From: Siniperca chuatsi
Lineage: Eukaryota; Chordata; Actinopteri; Centrarchiformes; Sinipercidae
DNA: 64,000 nt
Assembly: GCF_020085105.1 (NCBI RefSeq)
Contig: NC_058042.1
Location: forward strand, 13,718,501-13,782,500
Direction of reading: 5' to 3'
Positions 40,301 through 52,777 of this stretch are shown here, piece by piece (within the stretch, counting starts at the first letter, position 1; each line of letters begins with the position of its first letter). The notes under the pieces were generated by a model. It saw nothing but the letters and a program-made list of their open reading frames with translations. It did no database searches and was not told the DNA's origin. The translations under genes were made by a program, and so were the position numbers.

Positions 40301-42469
40301 ACAAGCTAGCACACCTGTTTTTGGGCAGTTTCTCCCATTCTTCTTTGCAGGACCTGTCAAGCTCCATCAGGTTGGATGGGGAGCGTCGGTGCACAGCCAT
40401 TTTCACATCTCTCCAGAGATGTTCAATCAGTTCAAGTCTGGGCTCTGGCTGGGCCACTCAAAGACATTCACAGAGTTGTCACATAGCCACTCCTTTGTTA
40501 TCTTGGCTGTGTGCTTAGGGTCATTGTCCTGTTGTAAGATGAACCTTCGCCCCCAGTCTGAGGTCCAGAGCGCTCTGGAGCAGGTTATCAAGGAAGTTTC
40601 TGTACATTGCTGCATTCATCTGTCCCTCGATCCAGACTAGTCTCCCAGTTCCTGCCGCTGAAAAACATCCCCACAGAATGATGCTGCCAACACCATGCTT
40701 CACTGTAGGGATGGTATTGGCCAGGTGACGAGTGGTGCCTGGTTTCCTCCAGACATGACGCTTGCCATTCAGGCCAAAGAGTTCAATCTTTGTTTCATCA
40801 GACCAGAGAATTTTGTTTCTCATGGTCTGAGAGTCCTTCAGGTGCCTTTTGGCAAATTACAGACAGGCTGTCATGTACCCTTTACTGAGGAGGGGCCTCC
40901 GTCTGGCTACTCTACCCTACAGGCCTGATTAGTGGAGTGCTGCAGAGATGGTTGTTCTTCTGGAAGGTTCTCCTCTCTCCACAGAGAAACGCTGGAGCTC
41001 TGTCAGCGTGACCATCGGGTTCTTGGTCACCTCCCTGACTAATGCCCCTTTCCCCCTGTCGCTCAGTTTGGCTGGGCGGCCAGCTGTAGGAAGAGTTCTG
41101 GTGGTTCTAAACTTCTTCCATTTACAGATGATGGAGGCCACTGTGCTCATTGGGTCCTTCAATGCTGCAGAAATTTTTCTGTACCCTTCCCCAGATCTGT
41201 GCCTCAATACAGTCCTGTTTCGGAGGTCTACAGACAATTCCTTGGACTTCATGGCTTGGTTTGTGCTCTGACATGCACTGTTAACTGTGGGGCCATATAA
41301 TAGACAGGTGTGTGCCTTTCCAAATCATGTCCAATCAGCTGAATTTACCACAGGTAGACTCCAATCAAGTTGTAGAAACATCTCAAGTATGATCAGTGGA
41401 AACAGGATGCACCTGAGCTCAATTTTGAGTGTCATGGCAAAGGCTATGAATACTGATTTTTTTTTTTTTTTTTTACGCTTTTTTATTTTTAATAAATTTG
41501 CAAAGATTTCAAACAAACGTCTTTCACATTGTCATTGCGGGTATTGTTTGTAGAATTTTGAGGAAAATAATGACTTTAATCCATTTTGGAATTAGGCTGT
41601 AACATAACAAAATATGGAAAAAGTGAAGCGCTGTGAATACTTTCCAGATGCACTGTAGCTCCTTGACATTTAACACTTAAATCACTTACTGGGTCTTTGG
41701 GTGATATGGGTTGAACCTGGTCAAAATCAATATTACCATCATCTCAAGAGCTCTGCGGAGACCCTGTAATGATGTCGAAAGGGGCTGGTAGGTGTATCAA
41801 GAGAATACCTTCCATACTATCACACTTAGAGGAAAAGGCCTATTACTTCACACAATACTGTACACATCATAATCTGATTTGACTCTGCAGAATTATGTAG
41901 ATTATTTCTCCCGATGCCAGTATACAGAAATAAAATGATTTCATTAGTCTCTTTTTTTTCTGTCTTTTACCACATGTCCTCTCTTACTAGGAGTTTATAA
42001 CTACCAGGTGGAGGAGGACATCAGCAAACTGAAGCTGTGTGTCAACAGCCTACTGCAGGAGTACAGCCTCAACGTCAACATCAAAGACGATTACATCCAT
42101 GAGTTGTAAGTCACGGTCACTGCTGGATTTACTGATAAGAGTGACTGTTAAAGCCTAATAAATATGAACTTTTTCATCCATTTCTTAACCTGCAGCTGTC
42201 GATATGGTGCAGCAGAGCCACACGCAGTTGCTGCATTTTTGGGAGGTAATATTTTACTCTTCAGAAATTGATTGAGATCCTAATACACAGCATATCCCAC
42301 CTATGCAGTGCTAATAAATCCAAGATGTTTATTTATTCTATTTCAATGCATTCCTTTAGGATGTGCTGCTCAAGAGGCCATCAAGATCATCAGCCATCAG
42401 TTTGTGCCCTTCAACAACACTTTCATTTACAACGCAATGTCACAGACCTCTGCTACCGTACAGTTGTGA
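34361..42469 (+). CDS. nae1: NEDD8-activating enzyme E1 regulatory subunit (APPBP1), complete, 20 exons
   Basis: Partner of UBA3 in the heterodimeric E1 that adenylates NEDD8 and starts cullin neddylation. Exons: 34361-34410, 34863-34966, 35052-35112, 35201-35231, 35441-35512, 35914-35993, 36442-36551, 36848-36957, 37063-37125, 37246-37309, 37411-37502, 37639-37698, 37824-37957, 38136-38211, 38871-38910, 39408-39494, 39625-39717, 41991-42105, 42196-42245, 42360-42469. They sum to 1602 bases, 533 residues plus TGA. Human NAE1 has 534 residues, and all phases join. The start ACCATGG has good Kozak context. The N-terminus ([17 protein letters not shown], then [14 protein letters not shown]) is the ThiF/MoeB-type adenylation half. 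The middle ([34 protein letters not shown]) is the helical catalytic-cysteine-like domain, which lacks the active cysteine carried by UBA3. The C-terminus ([26 protein letters not shown]) completes the adenylation fold. Introns are short except intron 17, which holds a Tc1-like element. Confidence 0.97.
35678..35745 (+). repeat. Short dispersed fish repeat in nae1 intron 5
   Basis: The block 'atggtaaatggactgtactt', 'atatagcacctttctagtct' and 'gactactcaaagcgcttc' is a very common teleost repeat end. Its reverse complement ends the cluster at 27150-27325. It does not touch the exons. Confidence 0.6.
39832..39840. repeat. Poly(G) run in nae1 intron 17
   Basis: Nine G residues in an otherwise AT-rich intron, about 115 bases past exon 17. 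A longer G run (about 13) lies at 43039-43051 in the nae1 3' flank. Confidence 0.8.
40023..41657 (-). mobile_element. Tc1/mariner-type DNA transposon, decayed, in nae1 intron 17
   Basis: The element body is 40025-41655 (1631 bases), bounded by TA at 40023-40024 and 41656-41657, the standard Tc1 target duplication. The ends are inverted: CAGTGCATCCGGAAAGTATT at the left and the reverse complement of CTTTCCAGATGCACTG at the right. The similarity continues inward for tens of bases (shared 'cttcacttttt'-type and 'gttacagccttattccaaaa'-type blocks). It encodes a broken transposase on the - strand, antisense to nae1. The length is normal for fish Tc1-like elements. It should be spliced out with the intron. 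Confidence 0.92.
40427..41252 (-). pseudogene. Tc1-like transposase pseudogene
   Basis: Remnant of a DDE transposase inside the element at 40023-41657. The N-terminal part (41252-40929) has the paired-like helix-turn-helix region, with [15 protein letters not shown] and the [10 protein letters not shown] linker. The central part (40823-40521) has [11 protein letters not shown] with the first catalytic Asp and GGSI-like [11 protein letters not shown]. The 3' part (40615-40427) has [10 protein letters not shown] with the second Asp and WPSQSPDLN. The frame changes between parts, stops occur between 40929 and 40823, and the expected PIE context after SPDLN is disrupted by a small deletion. The protein is therefore not functional. 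Confidence 0.88.
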
Positions 42470-42838
42470 ATTCAGTTGCTGATCCTGAGTTTGCTTACAG
42501 AAATATCAGATAAAATAGAGCAAGATCAAAAGAGCCATTTACCAATTTTCTTTAATGACTCTAAACCATAAACTGCACATCAGTCTTTTGAAAGAAGGAA
42601 GAAAGATTGCATTTTTATCACATTGGAATAGGATAACTGCCCAGATGTGTGCACCTAAACCTAAAAATGCTTCTCATGCAGAAGATCAGAGGTCGGGACT
42701 CTTTAGACTAAAGGTTCTACCAAACATAGAGCCTTGCCTTTTTCTGTAAAGTTTTTGAAGGGGAAGAAATCAGGACAGCACCCGCAGAGGATTTCTTCAA
42801 ACTTTTTTTTTTTGTGGCTGACATTAAACAAAGCAGGA

Positions 42839-43253
42839 AATAAAACTAGCAAATTCAAACCTTCATGTAGTATTTTCATCTGTGATACTTTAGTCACAAC
42901 TGGCTGTTGTTGTATTGTGTTTGGAACAAGGTGGAAGATTTTTGGTTAAAATGGGGGGAACATTTTTAACATATTGTATGTAGTGTTGAACTCTCATGTA
43001 TTGCTATAAGAATATTCAATGCTTTACCTGAATTTGTTGGGGGGGGGGGGGTTGTAAGTCGGCACATATTAAGCACACATGTTTTGCAGTGTGCAAAAAT
43101 GATTTGTCCACAGCTCATCTGCCAACTTTTGGGCTTGCGCGGTTTAACCTCTGTTCAAATACAGTCTGGTAAACACTTAGAGTTAAGCGACTGCGACTTG
43201 TTGACTTGTTTAATAGTCGAAACAAGGATTACACATCATTTAGCCTGAATAAA
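42839..43253 (+). terminator. Candidate polyadenylation signals for nae1
   Basis: AATAAA at 42839-42844 and again at 43248-43253, 370 and 779 bases past the stop codon. Either or both may be used, giving a short and a longer 3' UTR. A 13-base G run at 43039-43051 lies between them. Confidence 0.55.
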
Positions 43254-46200
43254 TGTTAGATGATGAGCGCGAGCTTCTTGAGGCCTGTAATGTGACTTGC
43301 CCCCTGGCAGGATTCACGTGCAACCCAGGATGGGATAAGATGAGTTTTCTTGGGAGTTGATGACATTATTTTATCCAACACTAGAGGGCACTCCTCCATG
43401 TTTTACTATTCATAGGTCAACCTGTAGTTCCAAGTTTATTTCACATACCTGTTCATTGACTAATTCCTGAATGCTAACCATTGGATATAGACTGCATTTG
43501 ATGAAATCAGCTGTAGGATGTTAACAGAACACTGCAATATTAATTATTAATCAGTATGTTTGTCATTAGCTCTGTCTGAGATGCCCTGAAACGTAGAGGA
43601 CACTGGTCTTCGTAATGAGTATGACATCGTATGCATCCCTGATAGAGAACTCATTGTGATGTAACTGTTGGGCAGGGTGAAGTTTTTCATTTGTTTTTTT
43701 TTTTTCTCAGACTTTGGCAGAATGGAAATTTGCCCTCAGCAGATCTTTTCCTTGTAAGACACCCCCCCTCCCCCAAGCAGCGATCTGTCTCACATTCTCA
43801 CACACACTTACACCCTCCGTCCCTCTCTGTCTGAGAAGGATAGAGCAGGCTGCCAAGAAGTGCTCTGCCCATTTCCTAAATGAAGATTTTGTCCACTGCC
43901 TCTTAAGATTATCATGTAGTGACAGTGCCAGGTTTATCAGGCCAAACCAGACATTTTTTATTTATGTAAAGTTAGAGATGCAACCCACTAACTACTGACT
44001 GGAAAAAAACTTAAACCTAGTCAAATACTGTACATAAGGTCATCAGAGGTAGAATAGTACAGTCCTGTGTGTCCACTTCTTAAATAAAGACAGTGTTGAG
44101 GGAGTAGGGTTTCCTTTAAAGCAAACTAAACATTTGCATTATTTGAGCAATGTGTGTTATTGGTCATTTTATCCCTTAGTTGCCTGAGACATCTATGAGG
44201 GAGAATCTTTGTCTCTTATATTGAGAAGTTGAGTTTCATTGTTCTAAGATTGTGTGTTGGTAATCACCCGACCTGTAGCAGTTTTTTCTCCGTTGTGTCA
44301 AAGCGAACTTTTCACTGGTTTTAAGCATCTTTCATACTCTTAAACATAATTTAGTTAACTTTTATACTATTCAACATCTACTCCCTCTGATCCTCTCCAA
44401 TGATGAGACTTCAAGACTCTGCAGAGGGGTCACGAGGTCACAGTCACAAATTTGGATTAGTGTTTGTCCTGCCAATTTGTATACAGCTGTGTCAACAACC
44501 AAACATGTAACATTCAGTGCTGACCATTTTAAACACACCAGGATGGCTTCAGTTATTGCACTGTATCTGCTTCATACTATCAGACAGTAGCTGGTGTGTT
44601 TCCCAGTAACCTAACACCCACACTCTTGTAAGGATGGTTACTGACAAGCTAACAGAGGCCAAGGAGACCTTTTTTTCTGACAACCATTTTGGTACAGGGC
44701 CCATTGTGTTCATATGGTAAACAAAGTTTAGTAGTTAAAGCAAATGATAAGCACTTAATTCTTTATAAAGAGGACGTTGCAAAAATGATTATATACAGAA
44801 TTTTAAAAAGGTGAAGGAGAAAATAAATAGAATTAGAGAATGGAAAAGTGCAGTTTTTTATGTTGTGCAAAATACAAACCACCACCACAACACAAATAAT
44901 ACATAGTTACATAGACTGATATGGTGTACAGATGTACAAATGTAAAGATGCACAAAAATAATTAAATTCATGATTAATATTAAATAAATGCAAAAATCTA
45001 ACATCAAAATCTATCTCTATGCTCCCCTAATCCTCCAGGAGGGCCAATTGTTGCTTGACCAATTGAAATGATCAAAAGTGAATCAGCAGATATGTGCTGT
45101 TTTATTCATGTGACCATGCTCACTACTTATGTATGCTCACAGCTTCACATTATTATTGTTTTTGAACTATCTAATTAATATGTAAAGACATTTAATCCAT
45201 GCCAGTGAGAGCAGGCCTTTGTCTTACAAGAAAAATCATTACATCATCATACAACCAAACCAACTCACTGATTTGTCAACTAAATATGCCATTGTAAGAA
45301 TGATTTTAGCCTTAAAGACTGGTGACAACTGATGTCTAGATTTACTTTAGACATTTGTTTTGCTATGAGGTTGGGGGGAAAATGCCGCCAAATAGAAACA
45401 ACTTCCATGGACACATCTGTCCTCTGCCTCCTCTGTTGTATCCATGCATTATCAATACTTCAGGTTCCAGGCTCAGCTTGTAACTGCTTTATCTTAAAGC
45501 CACAAGGGAAGGCCTGACAATGGATACGGGTGTGTGCCCACTTGTGTGTGTGTGTTTGGGGGAGTTGGGAGGAGGGGCTGGTCATTCATACTAAAATCAA
45601 TCAGTAAATCAGAAGCACAGCCTGCAGAAGGGTCACACTGCCAACGATGATTCTCACTGGAACCTTCCAGCAACGAAGGGAGAGAAAAGGGGGAGGGAAC
45701 TGGATGAGTCATCTTAAGGAAATGAAGGAAATTGCACAGTAAAGGTGGCAGATTGGTGGTCATATCTCCCACAAGGATGGTTGTATGTCCCCTTGTCAAA
45801 CCCTGTCACTGGATAAATGGTTGCATTTTACAAACACATCATGAACAGTGTCAGTGAAGGCAGTGAGAGGCAAAGGCATGTGGAGGTTGAGGGTGATGTC
45901 TTCTAATGGCTCATGGCTGTTAGTTTGAGCCATTTACCTGGCTGGGGTTCAACTAGTTCACCTCCTCATGAGGCCCAGGCTGAATTAAAACCGGCCTGCC
46001 AGAGCAGAGTGGAGTATTCAGTCAGTTTGCTGGGAGACTGCAGGAGGCCGACATACTTTAAGCCTCTCAGGGGTCTGCTAAGGGCCTCTCAATTCTTCCT
46101 ACAAACAGATGGAGCTGTGACTGAGGAATGCATATGTGCAATACATACAGATCCTTGTGGAAATGAAGAGAAGACATGAACAATGCAACAGTTGTAAAGG

Positions 46201-48615
46201 ACAATACTTATGGCTATGATAACATCTACAGTAAAACCATACAAATGATAAAACATGCAAATAATTTGCCTGAGTGAGAAATACTATATTAGTGTTTCGA
46301 AATAATAAAATAGTACCACTGTAATGTGCTCTTCAGCTTGTGATAAATGGTCTATAGGCTCTGTGATATTTGCTGTACACTTAACAGCAGTGCAGCAGCG
46401 CAGCACCCTCACAACCAGTCTGTGAGGGTGGAGCTGTCCTGGTGCCAGGCCTTAATGGTTATATGCTTTCCAGATGCATTGTTAATGAGTTCATGTAACA
46501 CAGAGACGCACAGACCAGTTGGTATCCAATCCACTGATATGAAGAGCAGATATAAACTTGACCTCTGCCAAACCTGGAAGTTATTTGAAGACCAATTCAC
46601 CTCTCTCCCGGTTATATTCATTATAAATACAGTATACAATTCAATACATACACATGTACACATACAAGCAAGCAGGGAAGAGAGACTGAGGAGTGTGTCT
46701 GTGCTGCTATCCCAGCCTGGCAAAACAAACTCAATGTTTACAGTGGGCTCCGATCATTTGACTTGGAATTGTTGAGAAAAACCTCCTTGTGGAGGTAATA
46801 ACACAAAGTTGTAAATCTGTACACTGTAAATAACCATCTACCATCTATTCATCCAGATTCATGTAGCTGGGCTTTTAGAGAGTCTGGAAGTCGGCATCTC
46901 CAGATGGGGTCAGAGTTCACCCCCCCGAGACCTGGGTGTCACATTACACTCCTAAAATACACACTTACAGGCACACACACATCAGTGATTGCACAAAATA
47001 CACCATTGGGCACAGTGCACATACTGTACACACTCACAGGAGATGACGCATACAGGCAGCCACATGACATAGTTTGCAGAATATTTGAATGATTAATCTG
47101 CAGTCTTCCCAACTTCCTGGTCCAAGTGGAACAAGAATTCAGAAGTATTTACATTTTTGACATTCAGCTGATGCTCATATCTTCCTATCTATCTATCTTT
47201 AACAGAGCTATGTAAAAATGTCTGTTAGAGTATGTTTGCTCATATCTAGCATATAATTTACTTCAGAAGTATATGAACGTGTTCTAGAGTACATTCTCCA
47301 GGTCTCATTCTTATCTCTTTTGCCGTACTCTGACATTCTCCTCATCGCTGAGATCAATCAGAAACAAGGCGGCTGGAATTCCATTCTGGAGTAAAACACA
47401 ACCTTTCTCTGTGCCGCCACGTGTATGTATGTTTTATGCTTTTGTCGGATACAGATCTACCCTAGTGAGGTAGAGACAAATTGTTTCCTTACCTCAAAAG
47501 ACCATTGTCAGTTCCTGTGAATGCAGAGACAAGGAGAGATGTGTCATGGTGGAGGAGGAGGTTTGAACTGGTCCATAAGGAATTTCTGCAGATCTGATGT
47601 CTTTTTCTTGAAATTAGAGCAAAAAAACTCCACCAACATGAACCACACAAACACATCATGAGAGACGCTTGCATGTGTTACTCTTTGTCTCGGCTCATTT
47701 TGAGGACCACCTGTTTGATGAAACCATGACACTGAAAACACGAAGACGGAGAACTATGTCAGCAAAGTGAGCAGTTTGTGTAAGTTCCAGGTGGTGTTTG
47801 TGGACTGTGTGTTGATTTGCATGATGGATATTGTTTTAGTTATACACCCTCTTGTATAAGTTTTGGTTTCTGCTATTTGTAAAGCAAACTGGTAGCACAC
47901 CATGTAGATCCAGAGGGGTGTGTGTGTGAAAGAAAGACTGTGAGAGAGGGATGTGCTCCACAGGGAAGTGTTTATGAAGAGGAGATGTTCAGGGTGAATT
48001 CCTCAGATAAGTGACATGGCCTCTCTCTGTTCTGGATGAAGGAGAGCACAGCACACCCTAGGCTGTATATGGTAAACCTCAGAAACACATGCATACACTA
48101 ACTGGAGCTCATGGGCTTGAAGAAAGTGGGTTATAAAAGTGTTTTAAATTTTAGAGTGATGCAGCTCCACTACTGCAGGATCAGTCTCCAAAAATCAACT
48201 TAATGTTAGGCAAAATTAGTCTACCTTATGAATTATATGATACAGGATGCTAGGAAAACTGTGGAAAAAGGTGTAATTTTTAACAAATGGCACCCGCAAC
48301 ACCAAGGTCAAAATCTCCCACACAGCCCTATACATAGTGTCATGCTCAGTGCGGATCACAGCATTCTTCAGATTCCTGCCTATAATTATACTGCCAGGTC
48401 TGATTCAGCTTTATATCTTTTATCAACAAACTGGGAGGATATTGCTGATCATCCTCAGTTCTTTCTCTGCTCACCACACAATCACGTACACACACAACAG
48501 ACTATAGATAACAATGAGCTTGTGAGAGAGAAACAGAGGCCCCTCCATTTACTGCACTGTGGCCTTTTAAAACCAATATATATAAATATAATCTCTGCTG
48601 TGTGTAGCCTAGGTT

Positions 48616-48617
<2 letters not shown>

Positions 48618-48649
<32 letters not shown>
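48618..48649. repeat. (TG)n microsatellite
   Basis: About 16 TG units. The open frames crossing it are repeat artefacts. Confidence 0.9.
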
Positions 48650-48655
<6 letters not shown>

Positions 48656-49025
48656 CTTGAGTTTATGTGCCCACATGTGTGGGTGTATGTAGGCGTTTAG
48701 AGGTTGTATTTGCCCGTGCGTGGAATGATGTTTGTGCTTTGCATGTGTCAGCAGGCCAGGAGATACTCTATTAAACCACAGAGACTCATAAACGCAGCAG
48801 TGTGCCTGACAGATTGGAGGAGGAGGAGACAGAGAGGGAGAGAGGACGGGGTAACTTCAACAGGGGATTGTAACAAATATGTGGTGTCTAGTCCTCTCAT
48901 TAGACTGCAGGGGGGGTGTGGAGCAATCAGATTGAAGTAGAGAGTTGCACTGCCATGTTGGTGAGACTGAGGCCTGGCAGAGTGCTGGGGAAGATGTCTG
49001 TGGCTGTAAGAATATTATCTAATGC

Positions 49026-49058
49026 ACGCACACACACACACACACAGACACACACACA
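49026..49058. repeat. (CA)n microsatellite
   Basis: Interrupted CA run (one 'gaca' break) in the gene-poor interval. Confidence 0.85.
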
Positions 49059-49289
49059 GCAATTCAGTTCTATTCATCTGTAAACATGCAGAAATGTATC
49101 ACACCAGAAAACATCTGATACAGAGTTGCAAACACACAAACACACAAGTTGACAAGTAAATCTGAGCTGCTGATGCAACAGTTACCTTGTTTCCACTGCC
49201 TCTCCATCTCCGCGACATCTCTTTCTCCTACACTCTTAAAGGTTGAAAAATAACTTACTATATGTAAATATCATTTTATCCCATATTTT

Positions 49290-49980
49290 CAAATGTAATA
49301 GTTTGACATTTGGGGAACTATTTTGGGAAGTTACTGTTCCTGGCCAAGAAATAGTCTAGCATATATAGTCCCTGCAAAAATGCAGGTTAATTGTTGAAAT
49401 CTTGAAACACGATGACAGTGCTAAGAGGAAATCATTTGGGAAGAGGCACGAGCAGTCAGATGATCATACGGGTTGAAAACAAACCCACAGGTCAGTGAAA
49501 TGTATTTGGATGAATACAACAAACAGCAACAAACAGTAAAATTATTATCTAAACTGTCCGTAGTCTTTCGTCTTGTGTTTCCATGCAAACACTGTTTCTG
49601 GCATTGCTGCCCTCCAAAGTTGTGATTAGGGCTTAGGTTAGGTTATGGTTAGACATTGCAGAGATAACTGGTTGGGGTTAGGGTAAGGTTAGGGTCAGGT
49701 TAAGATAAGGGAAAACACAAATTGATGGGGAAACAGACTATGACACAACACATTGTAAACATCCATCCCAGTTTACAGACCAGCTTTCTCCTTCAATTTT
49801 GGCCTTCCATACTTTGTGTTCCTTTCCTTTGAAATTTGTTATTATTACTGATTTTACAGGTACACTTTTTGGCAGATTTTGTTATGTTTTGAAAGAGGCA
49901 GGCTAGCTGTTTCCAGTCTTTATGTTAAACCAAGCCAACCAGCTGCTTGATGTAGCTTCATAATTACCACACAGCCATGA
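49290..49980. repeat. Degraded copy of the 11520-11975 fold-back family, with telomere-like core
   Basis: The left edge has 'atttggggaactattttggg' and 'tggccaagaaatagtctagc'. The right edge has 'caggctagctgtttccagtc' followed by 'aaaccaagccaaccagctgc'. These edges resemble the outer parts of the fold-back repeat near 11520-11975 and its longer fish consensus. Between them, about 49625-49705, are repeated 'ggttaggg'/'ggttagg' phrases with spacers, a simple repeat common in fish. Confidence 0.45.
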
Positions 49981-52691
49981 AAGTGGTATCTATTTCTCAT
50001 CTAACTTGCGGCAAGAACGTGAATAAGTGTATTTCTCCAAATGTCGAAGTATTCTTTAAAATGATTACGATCAGGATCCACATTGGCCCTGTTATAGTGA
50101 CCATATGTAGCTCTCTCACAGTAGTAAAAGAGCCACTTTTGTTTTTTTGTGAGTTGTTTCCAACACAAGAAACCATCAAGTAACTGTACCACTTGATCTC
50201 TCGATCACCTCTATCCGTGTCTGCTCTCTACAACATCTGCCTGCCCTCACTTTCCCACTACAAGCCTTCCCCTCTTACAGGCATGCTTTGAAGAGAAACA
50301 CAGGACGTCTCATCTCAAAGGAGTGTTTTACATTCCATGTTCTGCAGCTGACTACGTCCACTGCTCTGAATAATAGAACATTGTTGGTTTTCTACAATGG
50401 GATCTTATTAACAGTTAAGAAGGTTAATTAGCTGTAATCCCACAGTAGTGTGAACTTGTACAATGTATACATCCAATGTATGTACGCTGTGTATAATGCT
50501 GCATGCCCATTTCTTTTGCACATACGCATGTAATCTTATCATTCTCCTTAAGCCTCCATGTTCAATAAGCAATGCAGCAAGGGTCAGGGGAAAGTCAGCA
50601 GCTTGTACTTGTAGCTGTACAGCAAAATTATGAAGGATAACTCATTGTTATTTTTTTGGACAGAAACTTATTGGGAACCTTTCTGGGAGGTTACCTCTTT
50701 TGAGTTACACACATGCAATAGACACACACACACACCCAAACACACACAGTGCAGCTCTCCTCCCACCTCACTCCCTCTCTGCTTTCCTTTGAGCATCAGC
50801 TGAGTTGGCTTTCTTGCTAAGTAGTAACAGGAAAGCTATTCCTTCATTGCTTCTGAATGTCAGTAATAGTTTGGAGTCATGACGGGTCCTGACCTGCTTT
50901 GCCTTACACTTCTCCATCAGAAATGCACAGCAATGGTGGATCTGGGTCACGTCCCAGTGCCCAGTGCTGAGTCACTCTGCTGGCTCTACCTGTTCCAGCT
51001 GCTCGCCAGGCTGAAAAACAGTGAAGCCCAGTGGGGAGGGAGACCCATTACTTACTTGATCCTGCCCTTCTTCCTATTATATCTCCTCTAATTTTCTGTT
51101 GTTCTTATCACTATTTATGGGATGGCGCTGTCAAAATGTTCACAGCCAGCTTGTCAGTTCTCATCGTCAGTCTGTGAAAAAGACTAACAACATAGAGCAG
51201 AGAGTTCTTTTTTTCCTCATTACTTTATTTCTGTCCTCTCTCATCTTTTCTTCTCACTTGACGAGGCAAATTCTCTTAGTGATCTGATGGGTTCATTACA
51301 GAATAAAACTCAAATGTTTCTATAACACACAAAGCCAACATAGACTTACCCATCCTATTGCGTAAAAAGAAGGTAGCCATTAGTGAAAGTTACTTTCTCA
51401 GATTTTTGTGTACAGTCAAATCAAGTATGATTTCTGTTGTATCTTGGTATCCAAATTTTCTCTGATACACAAAAAGCCAGATTCTTTTCTGTCATTATCT
51501 GGTTTAAGAATGTTATAGACCTGAGGTCCATTTCACCAAATTTGCAACATCCAAGCCGTGATTTGCAACATGAGATAATTTCCTCTCACGTTAATTTTGA
51601 CACATTTCACTCATCAAAACAAATGTCATACTTGCAACCCATGCATGCACCTCAAATGTATCTGCAATTTGAGATTTTATGGTCAATTGTGAAATATGAT
51701 GCTGCCAGCAACAGACACCTGGCATCTAACCATTAACTGATGACAGGGTTTAAAGTAGAATGAAGTTACTGTAAAACAAGATCCTGAAGGATGAAAATAT
51801 ATATTACTGGACATGTCAATGGTTGCCATGACCTAGATGATAGAAAATTCCCTCTGTCAAATGATTACCTGCTTGCCCAGTAACCACAGTGATTCTCACT
51901 GAGTGCAACTTGCACATAAGGTGTAACATGTAACATAAGAGGGCACTAGAACTGATTCAGTGAGGTGCAGAGGGTTACACTTGTCAAGCATTTATAATCC
52001 ACATATGGCATTTTACAGACTTTCCTCTATGTAAAACAAAGGTGAGAGGCACTGTGACAAGTGGGCTCCCCTTTTACAGGGTGAAATTTGATGTAGATTA
52101 CATCAAAGTACTTTATAAATACTTTCCACAGCACAGACAAAATGTGAGGTTGTCATCTTGGTGCTGTCAGGCAAAAAAGAAAAAGGTTGTATCAGCTATA
52201 AAAAACAACAACTGGGCTGTTATCTTGTTCACCATACAATTTTTTTTGAAAAGGTTCCATTTACAACAAGCACTGCCCTGAATAAGAGCTTGTAGAGATG
52301 TCCCAACCCAAAAGGGAATATGTAATTCATTAACTTAGGTGGAAAAGATTAAAATTGCCGCAACGGACACAAAACATAGGTTTTCAGTTATGTCAGAGTG
52401 TGCTGGGTTATGTCTATACCTATTTAAGGAATATTTCTGTAAAGTAACAGTGGGATCAACTGAATCACCAGCTTTCACAAAAGCCCTGGGTATTGTAGTT
52501 GCCTGCCAGTCATTCTGCAGGGTCTTCCTCACATGTTGCAGTAGGTTGAAGTGTGTGTGCAGAGAGTACAAAGCAGCGAGGAGCTGCCAGTGCCTGTGTG
52601 GTGGACATATGGCAGTGCCGTGGGCCAGGGGCATCATGGAGGGTGGAGGCACTCTGTGTATTATATGTGTGTCTGTGTTTGCGTGTGCATA

Positions 52692-52695
<4 letters not shown>

Positions 52696-52776
<81 letters not shown>
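52696..52776. repeat. Long (GT)n microsatellite
   Basis: About 40 uninterrupted GT units, the longest dinucleotide tract in the window. It creates poly-VCVC frames on the + strand, which I do not call genes. Confidence 0.95.

Positions 52777-52777
<1 letters not shown>

Noticed and set aside
46347..46775. 142-codon frame on the + strand
   Set aside because: No recognisable domain, an antisense frame of similar length, and ordinary AT-rich intergenic composition. It is best explained by chance.
49625..49705. Telomere-like GGTTAGG repeats as a possible chromosome-fusion relic
   Set aside because: The units are irregular with spacers and lie inside a degraded interspersed repeat. Such degenerate patches are common in fish genomes (another at 55360-55460).
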